A stretch of DNA of 56,852 bases from the NCBI GenBank assembly GCA_016709305.1, contig JADJNA010000036.1, positions 1 through 56,852 of the forward strand, given 5' to 3'. The translations under genes were made by a program, and so were the position numbers. Numbering within the stretch: the first letter of the stretch is position 1; every line of letters starts with the position of its first letter. Origin of the DNA: Candidatus Villigracilis saccharophilus. Its GTDB lineage: Bacteria; Chloroflexota; Anaerolineae; Anaerolineales; Villigracilaceae. Below, in pieces: positions 1-8,257 of this stretch. The notes beneath the pieces are model-generated. The model was given only the letters and a program-made list of their open reading frames with translations, did no database searches and was not told the DNA's origin.

Positions 1-468
1 TCCAAGATCGCGGATTTCACATTGATTCAAGAATTAGTGCGATCCATCCGCAACCTGCGCTCGGAGAAAAATATTGCGCCATCGAAGAAACTCGCAGCGC
101 AAATCGCGGCAGGCGACAAAACTGACCTGCTTAAAGAACAGACGCAAATGATCGCTTCACTGGCGGGCCTTGACCACTCTCTGTTAACCATTCAAACGTC
201 TCTCAAAGACAAACCCGCAGACTCCGTCGCTATTGTGGCTGGCTCTATCGAAATATATATACCCCTCGCCGGCATGGTGGACCTGGCGAATGACAGGCCG
301 CGCCTTGAAAAAGAATTGAAAGAGGCGCAATCCCATATTGAGCGTTTGGAAAAACTTCTCTCCAGTGACTTTGCCAACAAAGCGCCTGCCGCGCTGGTTG
401 CGAAAGAAACTGAGAAATTGGCAGCGTATAAAGATACGGCTGAAAAAATCAGCGCGCAGTTGATGTAA
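1..468 (+). CDS. valS: Valyl-tRNA synthetase, C-terminal end (partial)
   Basis: The reading frame is open from base 1, so the gene begins outside the window; about 155 C-terminal codons remain. The enzyme charges tRNA-Val with valine in the cytoplasm. The visible part contains the anticodon-binding region tail (LVRSIRNLRSEKNIAPSKK) followed by the Lys/Glu-rich C-terminal coiled-coil arm (PRLEKELKEAQSHIERLEK, then FANKAPAALVAKE). Both are characteristic of ValRS and absent from the related Ile and Leu enzymes. A strong hairpin terminator follows 22 bases after the stop codon, so this is the end of its transcript. Confidence 0.93.
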   Translation, partial: SKIADFTLIQELVRSIRNLRSEKNIAPSKKLAAQIAAGDKTDLLKEQTQMIASLAGLDHSLLTIQTSLKDKPADSVAIVAGSIEIYIPLAGMVDLANDRPRLEKELKEAQSHIERLEKLLSSDFANKAPAALVAKETEKLAAYKDTAEKISAQLM

Positions 469-489
469 AGTGGTTGGAATTTATGTGCA

Positions 490-516
490 GGGGCGATTTA
501 ACATCGCCCCTTTTTA
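490..516 (+). terminator. Intrinsic terminator of valS
   Basis: An 8-bp GC-rich stem (GGGGCGAT / ATCGCCCC) with a 5-base loop is followed by TTTTT. Confidence 0.85.
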
Positions 517-567
517 TTATCACTGATAAAATTATGGATGGTTGCAGTAATTTGACAAGGAGAATCC

Positions 568-2083
568 ATGTCCACTACCGAACAGAAATTACAGGAACTC
601 AAGACCCGTCTGCTCGAGATCGGCGATCTTAATCACATTAACGCCCTGCTTGGCTGGGATCAATCCACTTACATGCCAGCTGGCGGAGCGGAAGCCCGCG
701 GACGTCAGTCTGCGCTGATGGCACAAATGGCCCAGGAAAAATTTGTTGACAAGGAGATTGGCAATCTGCTTGACGATTTGCAAAATTATGAAGAGAGCCT
801 GCCTTATGATTCGGATGATGCCAGCCTGATCCGCGTCACGCGCCGCGAATATGAACGCGCGCTCAAAATACCGCCTGAATTTATCGGTGAATTGAAATGA
901 ACATGCAGCCGCCGCTTATCAAGCCTGGGCAGAGGCGCGTCCTGCCAATGACTTTGCCAAAGTCCGCCCGGGGCTTGAAAAGACTCTAGATCTCAGCCGT
1001 AAACTGGCTGAATATTTTCCCGGCTACGAACACATCTCAGACCCGCTGATCGACTTCGCTGATTTTGGTATGAAGGCTTCAAGCGTGCGCACATTGTTTG
1101 CCAGCTTGCGTGATGAGCTTGTTCCGATCGTGCGCGCCATTACCTCACAGCCTGCCGCGGATAATTCAGTGCTTCACAAGCATTATCCCGAAACGGATCA
1201 ACTGGCTTTTGGCGCGGAAGTGGTCAAACAGCTTGGCTATGATTTCAATCGAGGCCGTATTGACAAGACCCATCATCCGTTCATGACGAAATTCTCTTTG
1301 GGTGATGTTCGCATCACCACGCGCGTCAAGGAAGACGACTTTGGTGATTGTCTCTTCAGCAACATGCATGAGGCAGGTCACGCCATGTATGAGCAGGGCA
1401 TTGATATGTCGTATGAGGGAATGCCCCTCGGGGGCGGAACAAGCGCGGGCGTGCATGAATCGCAGTCCCGTTTATGGGAGAATATCGTCGGGCGGAGTCA
1501 CGGCTTTTGGGAATATATGTATCCCAGCTTACAGGCAAAATTCCCAGAACAACTTAATGGCGTTTCACTCAGCACGTTTTATGCGGCCATTAATAAAGTG
1601 GAGAAATCGCTTATCCGGACCGATGCGGATGAAGTTACATATAACCTGCATGTGATGCTGCGATTCGATTTTGAAGTACAACTGCTTGAAGGATCGCTTT
1701 CCATCCGCGATCTGCCTGAAGCCTGGCACGAGCGCTTCGAACATGACTTTGGAATTGTCCCGCCCAACGACAGTGATGGCGTCCTGCAGGATGTTCACTG
1801 GTACGCTGGCGTGATCGGCGGCTCGTTCCAGGGATATACATTGGGTAACATTCTTTCGGCGCAGTTCTATAACTCCGCGCTCAAGGCACATCCTGAAATT
1901 ACAGATGAAATCGCACAGGGTAAATTCAGCACACTGCACGGCTGGCTGCGTGAAAATATTTACCGCCACGGAAGCAAGTTCACCGCGCCTGAGATCGTTG
2001 AACGCGCCAGCGGTTCCGCGCTGACCATCGAACCATACATCGACTATCTCAAAACAAAATACGGCGCGCTGTACACGCTGTAA
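568..2083 (+). CDS. M32 family carboxypeptidase (Taq type), one frameshift
   Basis: Zinc metallocarboxypeptidase that removes C-terminal residues from peptides in the cytoplasm. The ATG at 568 follows an AAGGAG ribosome site. The frame is interrupted near 895-897, where removing one A from an AAA run joins the N-terminal part (residues 1-110) to the rest without loss: the intervening 170 bases then read EHAAAAYQAWAEARPANDF and onward. The corrected protein is about 504 residues, the normal M32 length. The HEXXH zinc site is HEAGH, encoded near 1369-1383, followed by the family-typical GTSAGVHESQSRLWEN. The break is most simply a consensus error. The gene stands alone between the valS terminator and the FMN riboswitch. 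Confidence 0.88.
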
Positions 2084-2086
2084 TGT

Positions 2087-2092
2087 TATAAT
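2087..2092 (+). promoter_or_regulatory. Probable -10 box for the riboswitch transcript
   Basis: A perfect TATAAT lies 15 bases before the first base of the FMN aptamer and just after the carboxypeptidase stop codon. No good -35 hexamer is visible at the usual spacing. Confidence 0.5.
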
Positions 2093-2107
2093 CATCACAA
2101 CTTAATA

Positions 2108-2286
2108 ACCTTCGGGGCAGGGTGACCCTTGCGCTGTGATATTGCAAGTGAATTCCCGATCGGTGGTAAAGCCCACGAGCCTCTTTGGGCAGTGACAGTT
2201 TCTTTATTGAGAGACAGGCGCTGCATAAAGCAAGCATGACTCGGTGTAATTCCGAGGCCGACAGTATAGTCTGGATAGTAGAAGGT
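2108..2286 (+). ncRNA. FMN riboswitch (RFN element)
   Basis: The closing P1 helix is ACCTTC (2108-2113) paired with GAAGGT (2281-2286). Between them lie the conserved RFN blocks in order: CGGGGCAGGGTG, AATTCCCGATCGGTGGTA, AAGCCCACGAGCC, GGTGTAATTCCGAGGCCGACAGT, then AGTCTGGATAGTAGAAGG. This element binds flavin mononucleotide and turns off riboflavin synthesis or transport genes when FMN is plentiful. Here it sits upstream of an ABC importer rather than rib biosynthesis genes. A terminator hairpin follows 41 bases later, pointing to control of transcription elongation. Confidence 0.95.
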
Positions 2287-2327
2287 AGAAACAACATGAC
2301 CCGCGCGGGTTAATGTGTTGATTCACG

Positions 2328-2362
2328 CCCCGAAAACATTCACTGTTTTCGGGGTTTTTTAT
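2328..2362 (+). terminator. Riboswitch expression-platform terminator
   Basis: A 10-bp stem (CCCCGAAAAC / GTTTTCGGGG) with a 7-base loop is followed by six T. It is preceded by a small palindrome, ACCCGCGCGGGT (2299-2310), that may take part in the switch. Confidence 0.85.
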
Positions 2363-2403
2363 TCTAACGTGATTCCGCACCCAACTCCGCCCCGGCTTGG
2401 TTT

Positions 2404-2441
2404 TGCGCCCCGAAACTTAAACGTTGCGAGGCGCATTTTTT
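2404..2441 (+). terminator. Second terminator-like hairpin downstream of the riboswitch
   Basis: TGCGCC (2404-2409) pairs with GGCGCA (2430-2435), with partial pairing inside, and six T follow. It shares the word GCGCCCCGAAA with the first terminator, as if partly duplicated from it. Confidence 0.55.
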
Positions 2442-2449
2442 ATCTACCA

Positions 2450-2524
2450 TGTCATCCTGAACGTAGCGAAGGATCTACACGATAATCGTAGGGATTCTTC
2501 GCCAAAAAGCGGCTCAGAATGACA
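2450..2524. repeat. Intergenic palindromic repeat, type A
   Basis: The left arm begins TGTCATCCTGAACGTAGCGA and continues AGGATCT. The right arm, CTTCGCC...GGCTCAGAATGACA, is its imperfect inverse. A second copy of this family is at 50935-51010. It lies between the riboswitch hairpins and the permease gene. Confidence 0.7.
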
Positions 2525-2538
2525 CAACCGACAAACTT

Positions 2539-3297
2539 ATGAAACCATCATTCTCCCGCTGGCTTGGACTTATTTCCATTCTCCTTGGCATTCTTGCCTG
2601 GGACGTGATCGTCCGCGTCAGTGACTTGCCGAAGTTCATCCTTCCCTCTCCAATGGATGTGTGGACGCGTATGCTCAAGTCCCTTGCAGATGGAAGTTTG
2701 TTATTGCATACAGGATACACGCTGATCGAGATCTTGCTCGGCTTGTTCTTCGGCGTATGTTTTGCAACCATTATCGGATACATGCTGGCGAAGTCACGCT
2801 CACTTGAAAAGATATTGTCCCCGTATTTGGTGGCAAGTCAGGCAATTCCCATTGTGGCGGTTGCGCCTTTGCTGGTGCTCTGGTTCGGGTCAGGAATTAC
2901 ATCCAAAGTTTTGATCTGCGCATTGATCGTGTTCTTTCCTGTTTTGGTTAACACGGTTGTCGGTGTGCGCGCTGTACCGCCTGCTTTGTATGACCTGATG
3001 AATTCCGTCCGCGCAACCCGTTGGCAGATTTTGTTGAAGTTGGAACTTCCCGCCTCTCTGCCTGTTCTGCTCGGCGGATTAAGGATTGGCGCGACCTTGT
3101 CGGTGATCGGTGCGATTGTTGGCGAGTTGGTGGATGCGAAAAACGGATTGGGATTTTTGTTGAAGGTTGGCGACTTTCAATACGATACGGCCATGGTATT
3201 TGTGGCGGTGTTCATGTTGGTTTCACTGGCTTTGATGCTGTACGGTATCGTGACAATGCTTGAAAGAAGATTTTTGAAATGGCAGGAAAAATTTTGA
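2539..3297 (+). CDS. ribX: ABC transporter permease, RibX-type (riboflavin import)
   Basis: Membrane subunit of a NitT/TauT-type (BPD_transp_1) ABC importer, 252 residues. It has six likely membrane helices and the permease EAA-type loop around residues 150-180 (LYDLMNSVRATRWQILLKLE followed by LPASLPVLLGGLRIG). Position after an FMN riboswitch and before a THI5/NMT1-like lipoprotein is the known arrangement of RibXY, the flavin-specific paralogue of ThiXY described in Chloroflexota. Substrate assignment rests on the riboswitch, not on the permease itself. The start has only a weak ribosome site. Confidence 0.82.
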   Translation: MKPSFSRWLGLISILLGILAWDVIVRVSDLPKFILPSPMDVWTRMLKSLADGSLLLHTGYTLIEILLGLFFGVCFATIIGYMLAKSRSLEKILSPYLVASQAIPIVAVAPLLVLWFGSGITSKVLICALIVFFPVLVNTVVGVRAVPPALYDLMNSVRATRWQILLKLELPASLPVLLGGLRIGATLSVIGAIVGELVDAKNGLGFLLKVGDFQYDTAMVFVAVFMLVSLALMLYGIVTMLERRFLKWQEKF

Positions 3298-3355
3298 TAT
3301 AAGACCTGACAGGTTTCTAAAACCTGACATGCCCTGCAAAATAAAAGGAGATACT

Positions 3356-4336
3356 ATGTTGAAGAAATTAGTTTTACTCATGCTCGGGCTTGGACTCATT
3401 CTTTCGGCCTGTGGCAGTCCACAGGTTAAGAATGACGCGGGCACGTTAACCAAGATCCGCCTGCCGATGGGATATATCCCAAATATTCAGTACGCACCGT
3501 TTTATGCGGCCATCGAAAAAGGATATTTTAAAGATGCGGGCATTGAGATCGAGTTTGATTATTCCTTCGAGACCGATGGCGTGAAGTTGGTGGGTGTGGG
3601 CGAACTTCCATTTGCTGTGGTTTCTGGTGAGCAGGTTTTGCTGGCGCGCGCGCAGGATGTGCCCGTGACTTATGTGGCCGCGTGGTATCAGCAATATCCC
3701 ATTTCTGTGGTTTCAAAGGCTGATGCAAATATTTCCAAAACGGAAGATTTGAAAGGCAGGACAATTGGGTTGCCCGGCTTGTTCGGCGCGAATTATATTG
3801 GCTTGCGCGCCTTGTTGTTTTCCGCCGGGTTAAGCGAATCAGATGTGACGTTGGAAGAGATCGGTTTCAATCAGGTGGAGTTGGTCGCTGCGGGTAATCA
3901 GAGTATCATCGTTGGATATGCGGCGAATGAACCGATCCAATTACAGGCGCAGGGAATTGATGTGACCGAATTGCGTGTGTCTGATGCCGTTCAGCTTGCG
4001 GCGAACGGAATTCTCGCCAGTGAAAAAGTGATCACTGAAAACCCTGAATTGGTGAAAGGTTTTGTCGGCGCGTTCTTGAAAGGCCTGCAATATACGATTG
4101 AAAATCCTGACGATGCTTACGCAATGAGCGCGGCTTATGTACCCAATTTTGCAGATCAAGATCAAAAAGTACAAAAGGATATTTTGACCACATCCATTGA
4201 TTTGTGGAAGGCTGACAGACTCGGTTATTCAGACCCGCAAGCATGGGAGAACATGCAGAATATTTTGCTGGAGATGAAGTTGATCCCCGAAAAGATGGAT
4301 CTGAGCAAGGCCTTCACGAATGAGTTTATTCCATAA
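3356..4336 (+). CDS. ribY: ABC transporter substrate-binding lipoprotein, RibY-type
   Basis: Extracytoplasmic binding protein of the NMT1/THI5-like family, 326 residues. The ATG at 3356 follows AAAGGAG with 5-base spacing, so an upstream in-frame ATG at 3329 is not used. The N-terminus is a lipoprotein signal ending in LSACGS. Family features include MGYIPNIQYAPFYAAIEKGY, GIEIEFDYSFETDGVKLVG and FAVVSGEQVLLARAQ. The protein probably captures riboflavin at the outer face of the membrane for the adjacent permease. Its gene starts 58 bases after the permease stop. Confidence 0.84.
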   Translation: MLKKLVLLMLGLGLILSACGSPQVKNDAGTLTKIRLPMGYIPNIQYAPFYAAIEKGYFKDAGIEIEFDYSFETDGVKLVGVGELPFAVVSGEQVLLARAQDVPVTYVAAWYQQYPISVVSKADANISKTEDLKGRTIGLPGLFGANYIGLRALLFSAGLSESDVTLEEIGFNQVELVAAGNQSIIVGYAANEPIQLQAQGIDVTELRVSDAVQLAANGILASEKVITENPELVKGFVGAFLKGLQYTIENPDDAYAMSAAYVPNFADQDQKVQKDILTTSIDLWKADRLGYSDPQAWENMQNILLEMKLIPEKMDLSKAFTNEFIP

Positions 4337-4344
4337 AAAATAAT

Positions 4345-5108
4345 ATGCCAATCAATCCCATCCTCGACGATGATATGTTAATCAACCTCCTCCTAAATTT
4401 GCGTTGTTTTCCGGATAACAACGGCGGGCTTCACGCGCTTGAGGATATTTCTTTGAAATTTGTCCACAGGAGTTTATATGTTTTCTGGGGCCGTCTGCTT
4501 CGGGAAAAACAACCCTCTTAAAAATACTTGCTGGGCTGCTTACGCCTTCTTCAGGCGAGTTGAATTTTATCCACAAACAGCATCCGAAGATCGGCATGGT
4601 CTTTCAACAAGCCAACCTCATGCCCTGGCGTACCGTGATCGACAACATCAAACTTCCGCTTGAACTGGAAGGTGTTGGCAACGAGGAGGCGCGCTTCAAA
4701 GCTCTGGAGATGATCGAACTGGTTGGTCTGCGCGGATTTGAAGACTCGTGGCCGCGGGATCTTTCCGGCGGAATGGCACAGCGGGTTGGGATCGCCCGCG
4801 CGCTCATCCATGACCCGGACCTGCTCCTGCTCGACGAGCCTTTTGGTGCGCTGGATGCGATCACCCGCGAGCGCATGTGGGTGGAGTTATCACGCATCTG
4901 GCAGGCCAGACAAAAGACTGTAATTATGGTGACCCATTCCATAAATGAGTCTTTGTTCCTGGCAGACAGGGTTTTGGTATTAACGCAGCGTCCCGGTAAA
5001 ATAAAATTGGACGTGGAGGTTGACCTTCCACGTCCAAGAATAGACGATATTCGTTATACGCCGCATTTTGGGGAACTGGCCCGTAAACTGCGGGATGCGA
5101 TCGAATAA
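4345..5108 (+). CDS. ABC transporter ATP-binding protein of the riboflavin importer, one frameshift
   Basis: ATPase subunit that powers the two genes upstream, about 254 residues once repaired. The reading frame changes near 4461-4464, where one base appears to be missing: before it the frame reads LHALEDISLKFV, after it FICFLGPSASGKTTLLKIL. Walker A is GPSASGKT, the Q-loop is MVFQQANLMPW, the signature is LSGGMAQR, Walker B is LLLLDEPFGALD, and the switch His is in VTHS. The C-terminus matches SsuB/TauB-type ATPases. ATG 4345 and ATG 4375 are both possible starts. The break is probably a consensus error, since everything after it is intact. Confidence 0.82.
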
Positions 5109-5111
5109 CTC

Positions 5112-5526
5112 TTAGTAGGAATTTACAGCTTCATCCAGGTCTTTGAAAATTTTGAAGATGGTGTTGAATCCGACCATGTCCAGAATGTTCGCCACCTCTG
5201 GCTGGGGATTGAACAACTTGAAGTGTTCCTGCCCCCCCGCTGGCGAATCCGCTGCGTCCCATTTTACGGTATGCGCTCCAGCCTTGGTCCGGGCTGGGAG
5301 GTTGTTCTCCGCGCATCAACAACGCCAGGTTATGAAAAGCGACCATTCCAGCGCTGCTTATATAAGTTAAATCAGTCAGGTCGAGCAGAAGGTCACGGAC
5401 TCCCGATTTGTACAATTCATGCCCCTTGTCGATCAACTGCTGATAATTCATTCCATCCAAACGCCCATCGAGACCAATAATCGTCACCGGCACGCGTCCC
5501 TGCTTTTGTGAAACCGAAATTGTCAT
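5112..5526 (-). CDS. STAS-domain protein (anti-sigma factor antagonist-like), one frameshift
   Basis: Small STAS protein, about 137 residues after repair. The N-terminal half has the standard fold signature, with DLTDLTYISSAGMVAFHNL containing the Ser usually phosphorylated by an anti-sigma kinase. The frame breaks in a run of seven C (5232-5238); with six, the protein continues as GGQEHFKLFNPQPEVANILD and ends at 5112 with NTIFKIFKDLDEAVNSY, a proper STAS C-terminus. The ribosome site is AGGAG, and a TATAAT on this strand lies at 5557-5562. It is the last gene of the minus run. A homologous protein is at 23849-24223. No partner kinase is visible in the window. Confidence 0.82.
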
Positions 5527-5603
5527 ATTACTCTCCTGACGCCTGATTTTTGATAAATTATAAACTTGATTTACAGATTACACTTTGATTGAAATATTTT
5601 CAT

Positions 5604-6086
5604 TTAATTTGAGGCCAATCCATCCACGATCTCCAGCCTGTGTTTTTTGTAATCGCGAATGAGGGAGTCAACACAGCGCGCCACGGTGGCAGGACCAGCG
5701 CGATAATGGATGACGCCGGTATCCAGTTCCCATTCACTTGTACTAATTGTTATCAAATAGGAGACGAGTATCTCCATGGTGGCTTCGATCTCCCTTATCA
5801 GTTCATTCTGATCCCTGGAGGGGAATTGTTTTAAGAACTTCGCATTGACCTTGCGATAATCGTTCGTGCCGTCATAAAAATAAAAGGGCTCGGCGCCTTC
5901 ACGCAAGGCACTGCATCCGGCCAGCGTGATCCGATTCCAACCGATGAAATGCGCGGCAATATCTCGCGGAGTCCAATCGCCGAGTGATTTTAGGGAATTC
6001 TGTAAAGAAAGACCCCGCACGGTTTCCATGAAGGCGGTGTACGCAGTTTCCAGGTCCTCGAGTTGTTTGTCTTTGTTATCAAACAT
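5604..6086 (-). CDS. DinB/DfsB-like four-helix protein
   Basis: A 160-residue protein resembling the DinB/ClbS-DfsB superfamily. Support comes from the WTPRDIAAHFIGWNRITL segment (residues about 38-55), a helix-borne His near the expected metal position, and the closing DSLIRDYKKHRLEIVDGL. Members are often metal-binding proteins of unknown or thiol-related function. Its start overlaps the end of the DUF2277 gene by 8 bases, so the two are likely translated together. The specific function is unknown. Confidence 0.62.
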   Translation of the reverse strand: MFDNKDKQLEDLETAYTAFMETVRGLSLQNSLKSLGDWTPRDIAAHFIGWNRITLAGCSALREGAEPFYFYDGTNDYRKVNAKFLKQFPSRDQNELIREIEATMEILVSYLITISTSEWELDTGVIHYRAGPATVARCVDSLIRDYKKHRLEIVDGLASN

Positions 6087-6297
6087 GCGATCCTGCCTGT
6101 TTGTTGGCTAGCAATTCCAACATCTGCCTTGTTGCATCAGCAATTTCATTGATTGCCTTGTTAAAAACTTCCTCATTTGCTTTGGACGGCTTTCGGTAGC
6201 CGCTGACTTTTCTGACATACTGCAATGCAGCTTCTTGAATTTCCTGTTCGGTGACAGGATGATCCATGTTGCGTAAGGGTTTTATGCTTCGACACAT
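6079..6297 (-). CDS. DUF2277 family protein
   Basis: A 72-residue protein beginning MCRSIKPLRN and containing AALQYVRKVSGYRKPSKANE, the hallmark of DUF2277. The function of this family is not known. The gene lies 9 bases after holB and overlaps the DinB-like gene, so it appears to be co-transcribed with the replication and cell-wall genes upstream. It is cytoplasmic, with no signal or membrane segment. Confidence 0.8.
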   Translation of the reverse strand: MCRSIKPLRNMDHPVTEQEIQEAALQYVRKVSGYRKPSKANEEVFNKAINEIADATRQMLELLANKQAGSHV

Positions 6298-6306
6298 AAT
6301 TGTCTC

Positions 6307-7314
6307 CTATACTTTTGGCCAATCCAACAATAAGACTTCTGCCAATAAACGCGAGTTCACATTTTTGTCCATCTTTTCCAGGGCGGACTCGAGATCGCCA
6401 ACCACGCGCCGCGCTGCGGACAGATCCAACCGACTCGCGAGGAATTCGATCTCCATATTCCTGTCCACATTGACCAACGGAGTTTCAGCACCTGCCGCGC
6501 GTAACATTACATCGCGCCAGTATGAAAGCCAGATCAAGATGACCTGACGCATTCCTTCCTTGTCTTTTGAAAGTTTATCCGCATAAGCGAATTTTTCCAC
6601 ACGTGAGGCAGGCAGAAGCGTTTGAAGATCGTTCAGGCGTTCCTCCCGCTTTTCAAGCAGGGTCATGTCATCCACGAGTCTGCGGGCGTAACCGGGGCGG
6701 CCTCCGCTGATATGGGCAAGCAGGCGGGATTGTTCTATTTCCACTCCATGCTTGAGCAAGTCCGATTCGATCGAGGAAATTGGGAGGGCGCGCAACCGCA
6801 ACACTTCGCAGCGCGAGACAATGGTTGGCAAAAGTTGTTCGGGAGTGTCAGCGGTTAACAGAAGGATTGCATGAGCAGGCGCTTCTTCGAGAGTTTTTAA
6901 TAAGGCGTTCGCGGCGCTGTCATTGGCTTCTTGAAAACGTAAAAACAAAGCCACACGATATTTTGCCTGATAAGGTTTCAGCGATAGTGAATGTTGTACG
7001 GCACGCACATAATCCACCTTTAAAGTCCCGTTTTCTTTTGGTAATCCATCGTCATCCAGGGCTTGAATCACATTCAGGTCAGGATGCTGCATGGAATCTA
7101 TCTGTTTGCAATCGCGGCACGTGCCACAGGGAATCCCCGCGGCAATGGGCATTGTACAGTTTAATGCTTGAGCGAGACGCAATGCCAAAGTCCGCCGGCC
7201 CAGGCCGGGCGGTCCGCAGAAAAGATACGCGTGGCGAACTTCTCCGCGCGCGACCTGCTGTTGGAGCATATCCACAGCCCATTCGTGTCCGATCAAATTC
7301 CAATTATCTGCCAT
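6307..7314 (-). CDS. holB: DNA polymerase III subunit delta prime
   Basis: Clamp-loader subunit of the replicative polymerase, about 335 residues from the ATG at 7314 (MADNWNLIGHEWAVDMLQQQ). It has the AAA+ core of the DnaX/HolB family: FCGPPGLGRRTLALRLAQAL, a four-Cys zinc module (CTMPIAAGIPCGTCRDC), LLKTLEEAPAHAILLLTA and the sensor region PTIVSRCEVLRLR. In the P-loop the usual Lys is replaced by Arg (GLGRRT), compatible with a delta prime subunit that does not hydrolyse ATP. It lies 16 bases after rsgA in a tightly packed minus-strand operon. Confidence 0.88.
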   Translation of the reverse strand: MADNWNLIGHEWAVDMLQQQVARGEVRHAYLFCGPPGLGRRTLALRLAQALNCTMPIAAGIPCGTCRDCKQIDSMQHPDLNVIQALDDDGLPKENGTLKVDYVRAVQHSLSLKPYQAKYRVALFLRFQEANDSAANALLKTLEEAPAHAILLLTADTPEQLLPTIVSRCEVLRLRALPISSIESDLLKHGVEIEQSRLLAHISGGRPGYARRLVDDMTLLEKREERLNDLQTLLPASRVEKFAYADKLSKDKEGMRQVILIWLSYWRDVMLRAAGAETPLVNVDRNMEIEFLASRLDLSAARRVVGDLESALEKMDKNVNSRLLAEVLLLDWPKV

Positions 7315-7330
7315 AATACTTAATCGTAAA

Positions 7331-8239
7331 TCATTCCTGTCCTGCGCGCAAACGCAAATAGGAATCATATCGTTCTGGATGAATAGTTCCAGTCTTCAGC
7401 GCAGCCAGCACTGCGCAGCCTGGTTCGTGTTTGTGAGAGCAATCGCTGAACTGGCATTGCGGCACAAGATCGCGCAAGTCGGGGAAGTACGCGTCGATCT
7501 CCTCGGCCTCAGTATCCCACAGCGCGAGGCTTTTCCAGCCGGGCGTATCCGCCACATATCCGCCGCCATCGAGTGCGAACATCTGGCGGGTCACGGTGGT
7601 GTGCCTGCCCTTTTTCATGGCGGAACTGATCTCGTTCACGGCGAGGCCAAGGCCAGCCTGCACCTCATTCAGCAGGCTGGATTTCCCCACACCGCTCGGC
7701 CCTGCCAGTGCGCTGATCTTGTTCTGCAATTGCGCCTTCAGTTCATCCAATCCAGCGCGTGTTTTTGTGGATGTATAAATGACCCGGTAACCAATGGATT
7801 CATAGACGCGAAAAAGTTCCTTTGCATTGTCCACGAGGTCTGTTTTGTTCGCGATGATCACTGCGGGTATCTTCTGCTTTTCAGTGATTACAAGGAAACG
7901 ATCCAGCATTCTGAATTTCGGATTTGGATTCGCGCATGCAAAGACGAATACTGCCTGATCGGCATTTGCCAGCAATACCTGCTGATAGATTCCCTGGGGG
8001 CGCGGATCCAATCTGACTATAGCCTGTTTGCGTTCCTCAACAGTTTCTATCGCTCCGGAACCGTCCGCGAGCAATTCGATCTGCACATAATCACCCAGCG
8101 CGGCGATATCGCCAATGGCTCTGCCTTGCTTAAGTTTGCCTCTCAAGCGGCAAATGACAAGGCCCAATCCGGTCTCTACTGTAAAGAAACCGGATTGGGC
8201 CTTGATGATCAGACCGCGTTTATATATTTCGCTTGTCAA
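7331..8239 (-). CDS. rsgA: Ribosome biogenesis GTPase RsgA
   Basis: Circularly permuted GTPase that acts late in 30S subunit maturation, 302 residues. The motif order is G4-G1-G3: NKTD at 131-134, GPSGVGKSS at 180-188 and DTPG at 231-234. An N-terminal OB fold (residues about 1-80) is present. The C-terminal zinc module has C262, C267, H269 and C275. Length and motif order match the family. It is followed by holB 16 bases later and preceded by the penicillin-binding protein gene. Confidence 0.95.
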   Translation of the reverse strand: MTSEIYKRGLIIKAQSGFFTVETGLGLVICRLRGKLKQGRAIGDIAALGDYVQIELLADGSGAIETVEERKQAIVRLDPRPQGIYQQVLLANADQAVFVFACANPNPKFRMLDRFLVITEKQKIPAVIIANKTDLVDNAKELFRVYESIGYRVIYTSTKTRAGLDELKAQLQNKISALAGPSGVGKSSLLNEVQAGLGLAVNEISSAMKKGRHTTVTRQMFALDGGGYVADTPGWKSLALWDTEAEEIDAYFPDLRDLVPQCQFSDCSHKHEPGCAVLAALKTGTIHPERYDSYLRLRAGQE

Positions 8240-8257
8240 ATAATTACCTGCTTGTTA

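Noticed and set aside
4460..4663. 67-codon frame starting inside the ABC ATPase
   Set aside because: It runs out of frame through the Walker A region and exists only because of the frameshift.
5232..5238. C7 tract in a STAS gene as a phase-variation switch
   Set aside because: Phase variation usually needs longer tracts in surface genes. Similar one-base breaks occur in many housekeeping genes here, so sequencing error is the better explanation.
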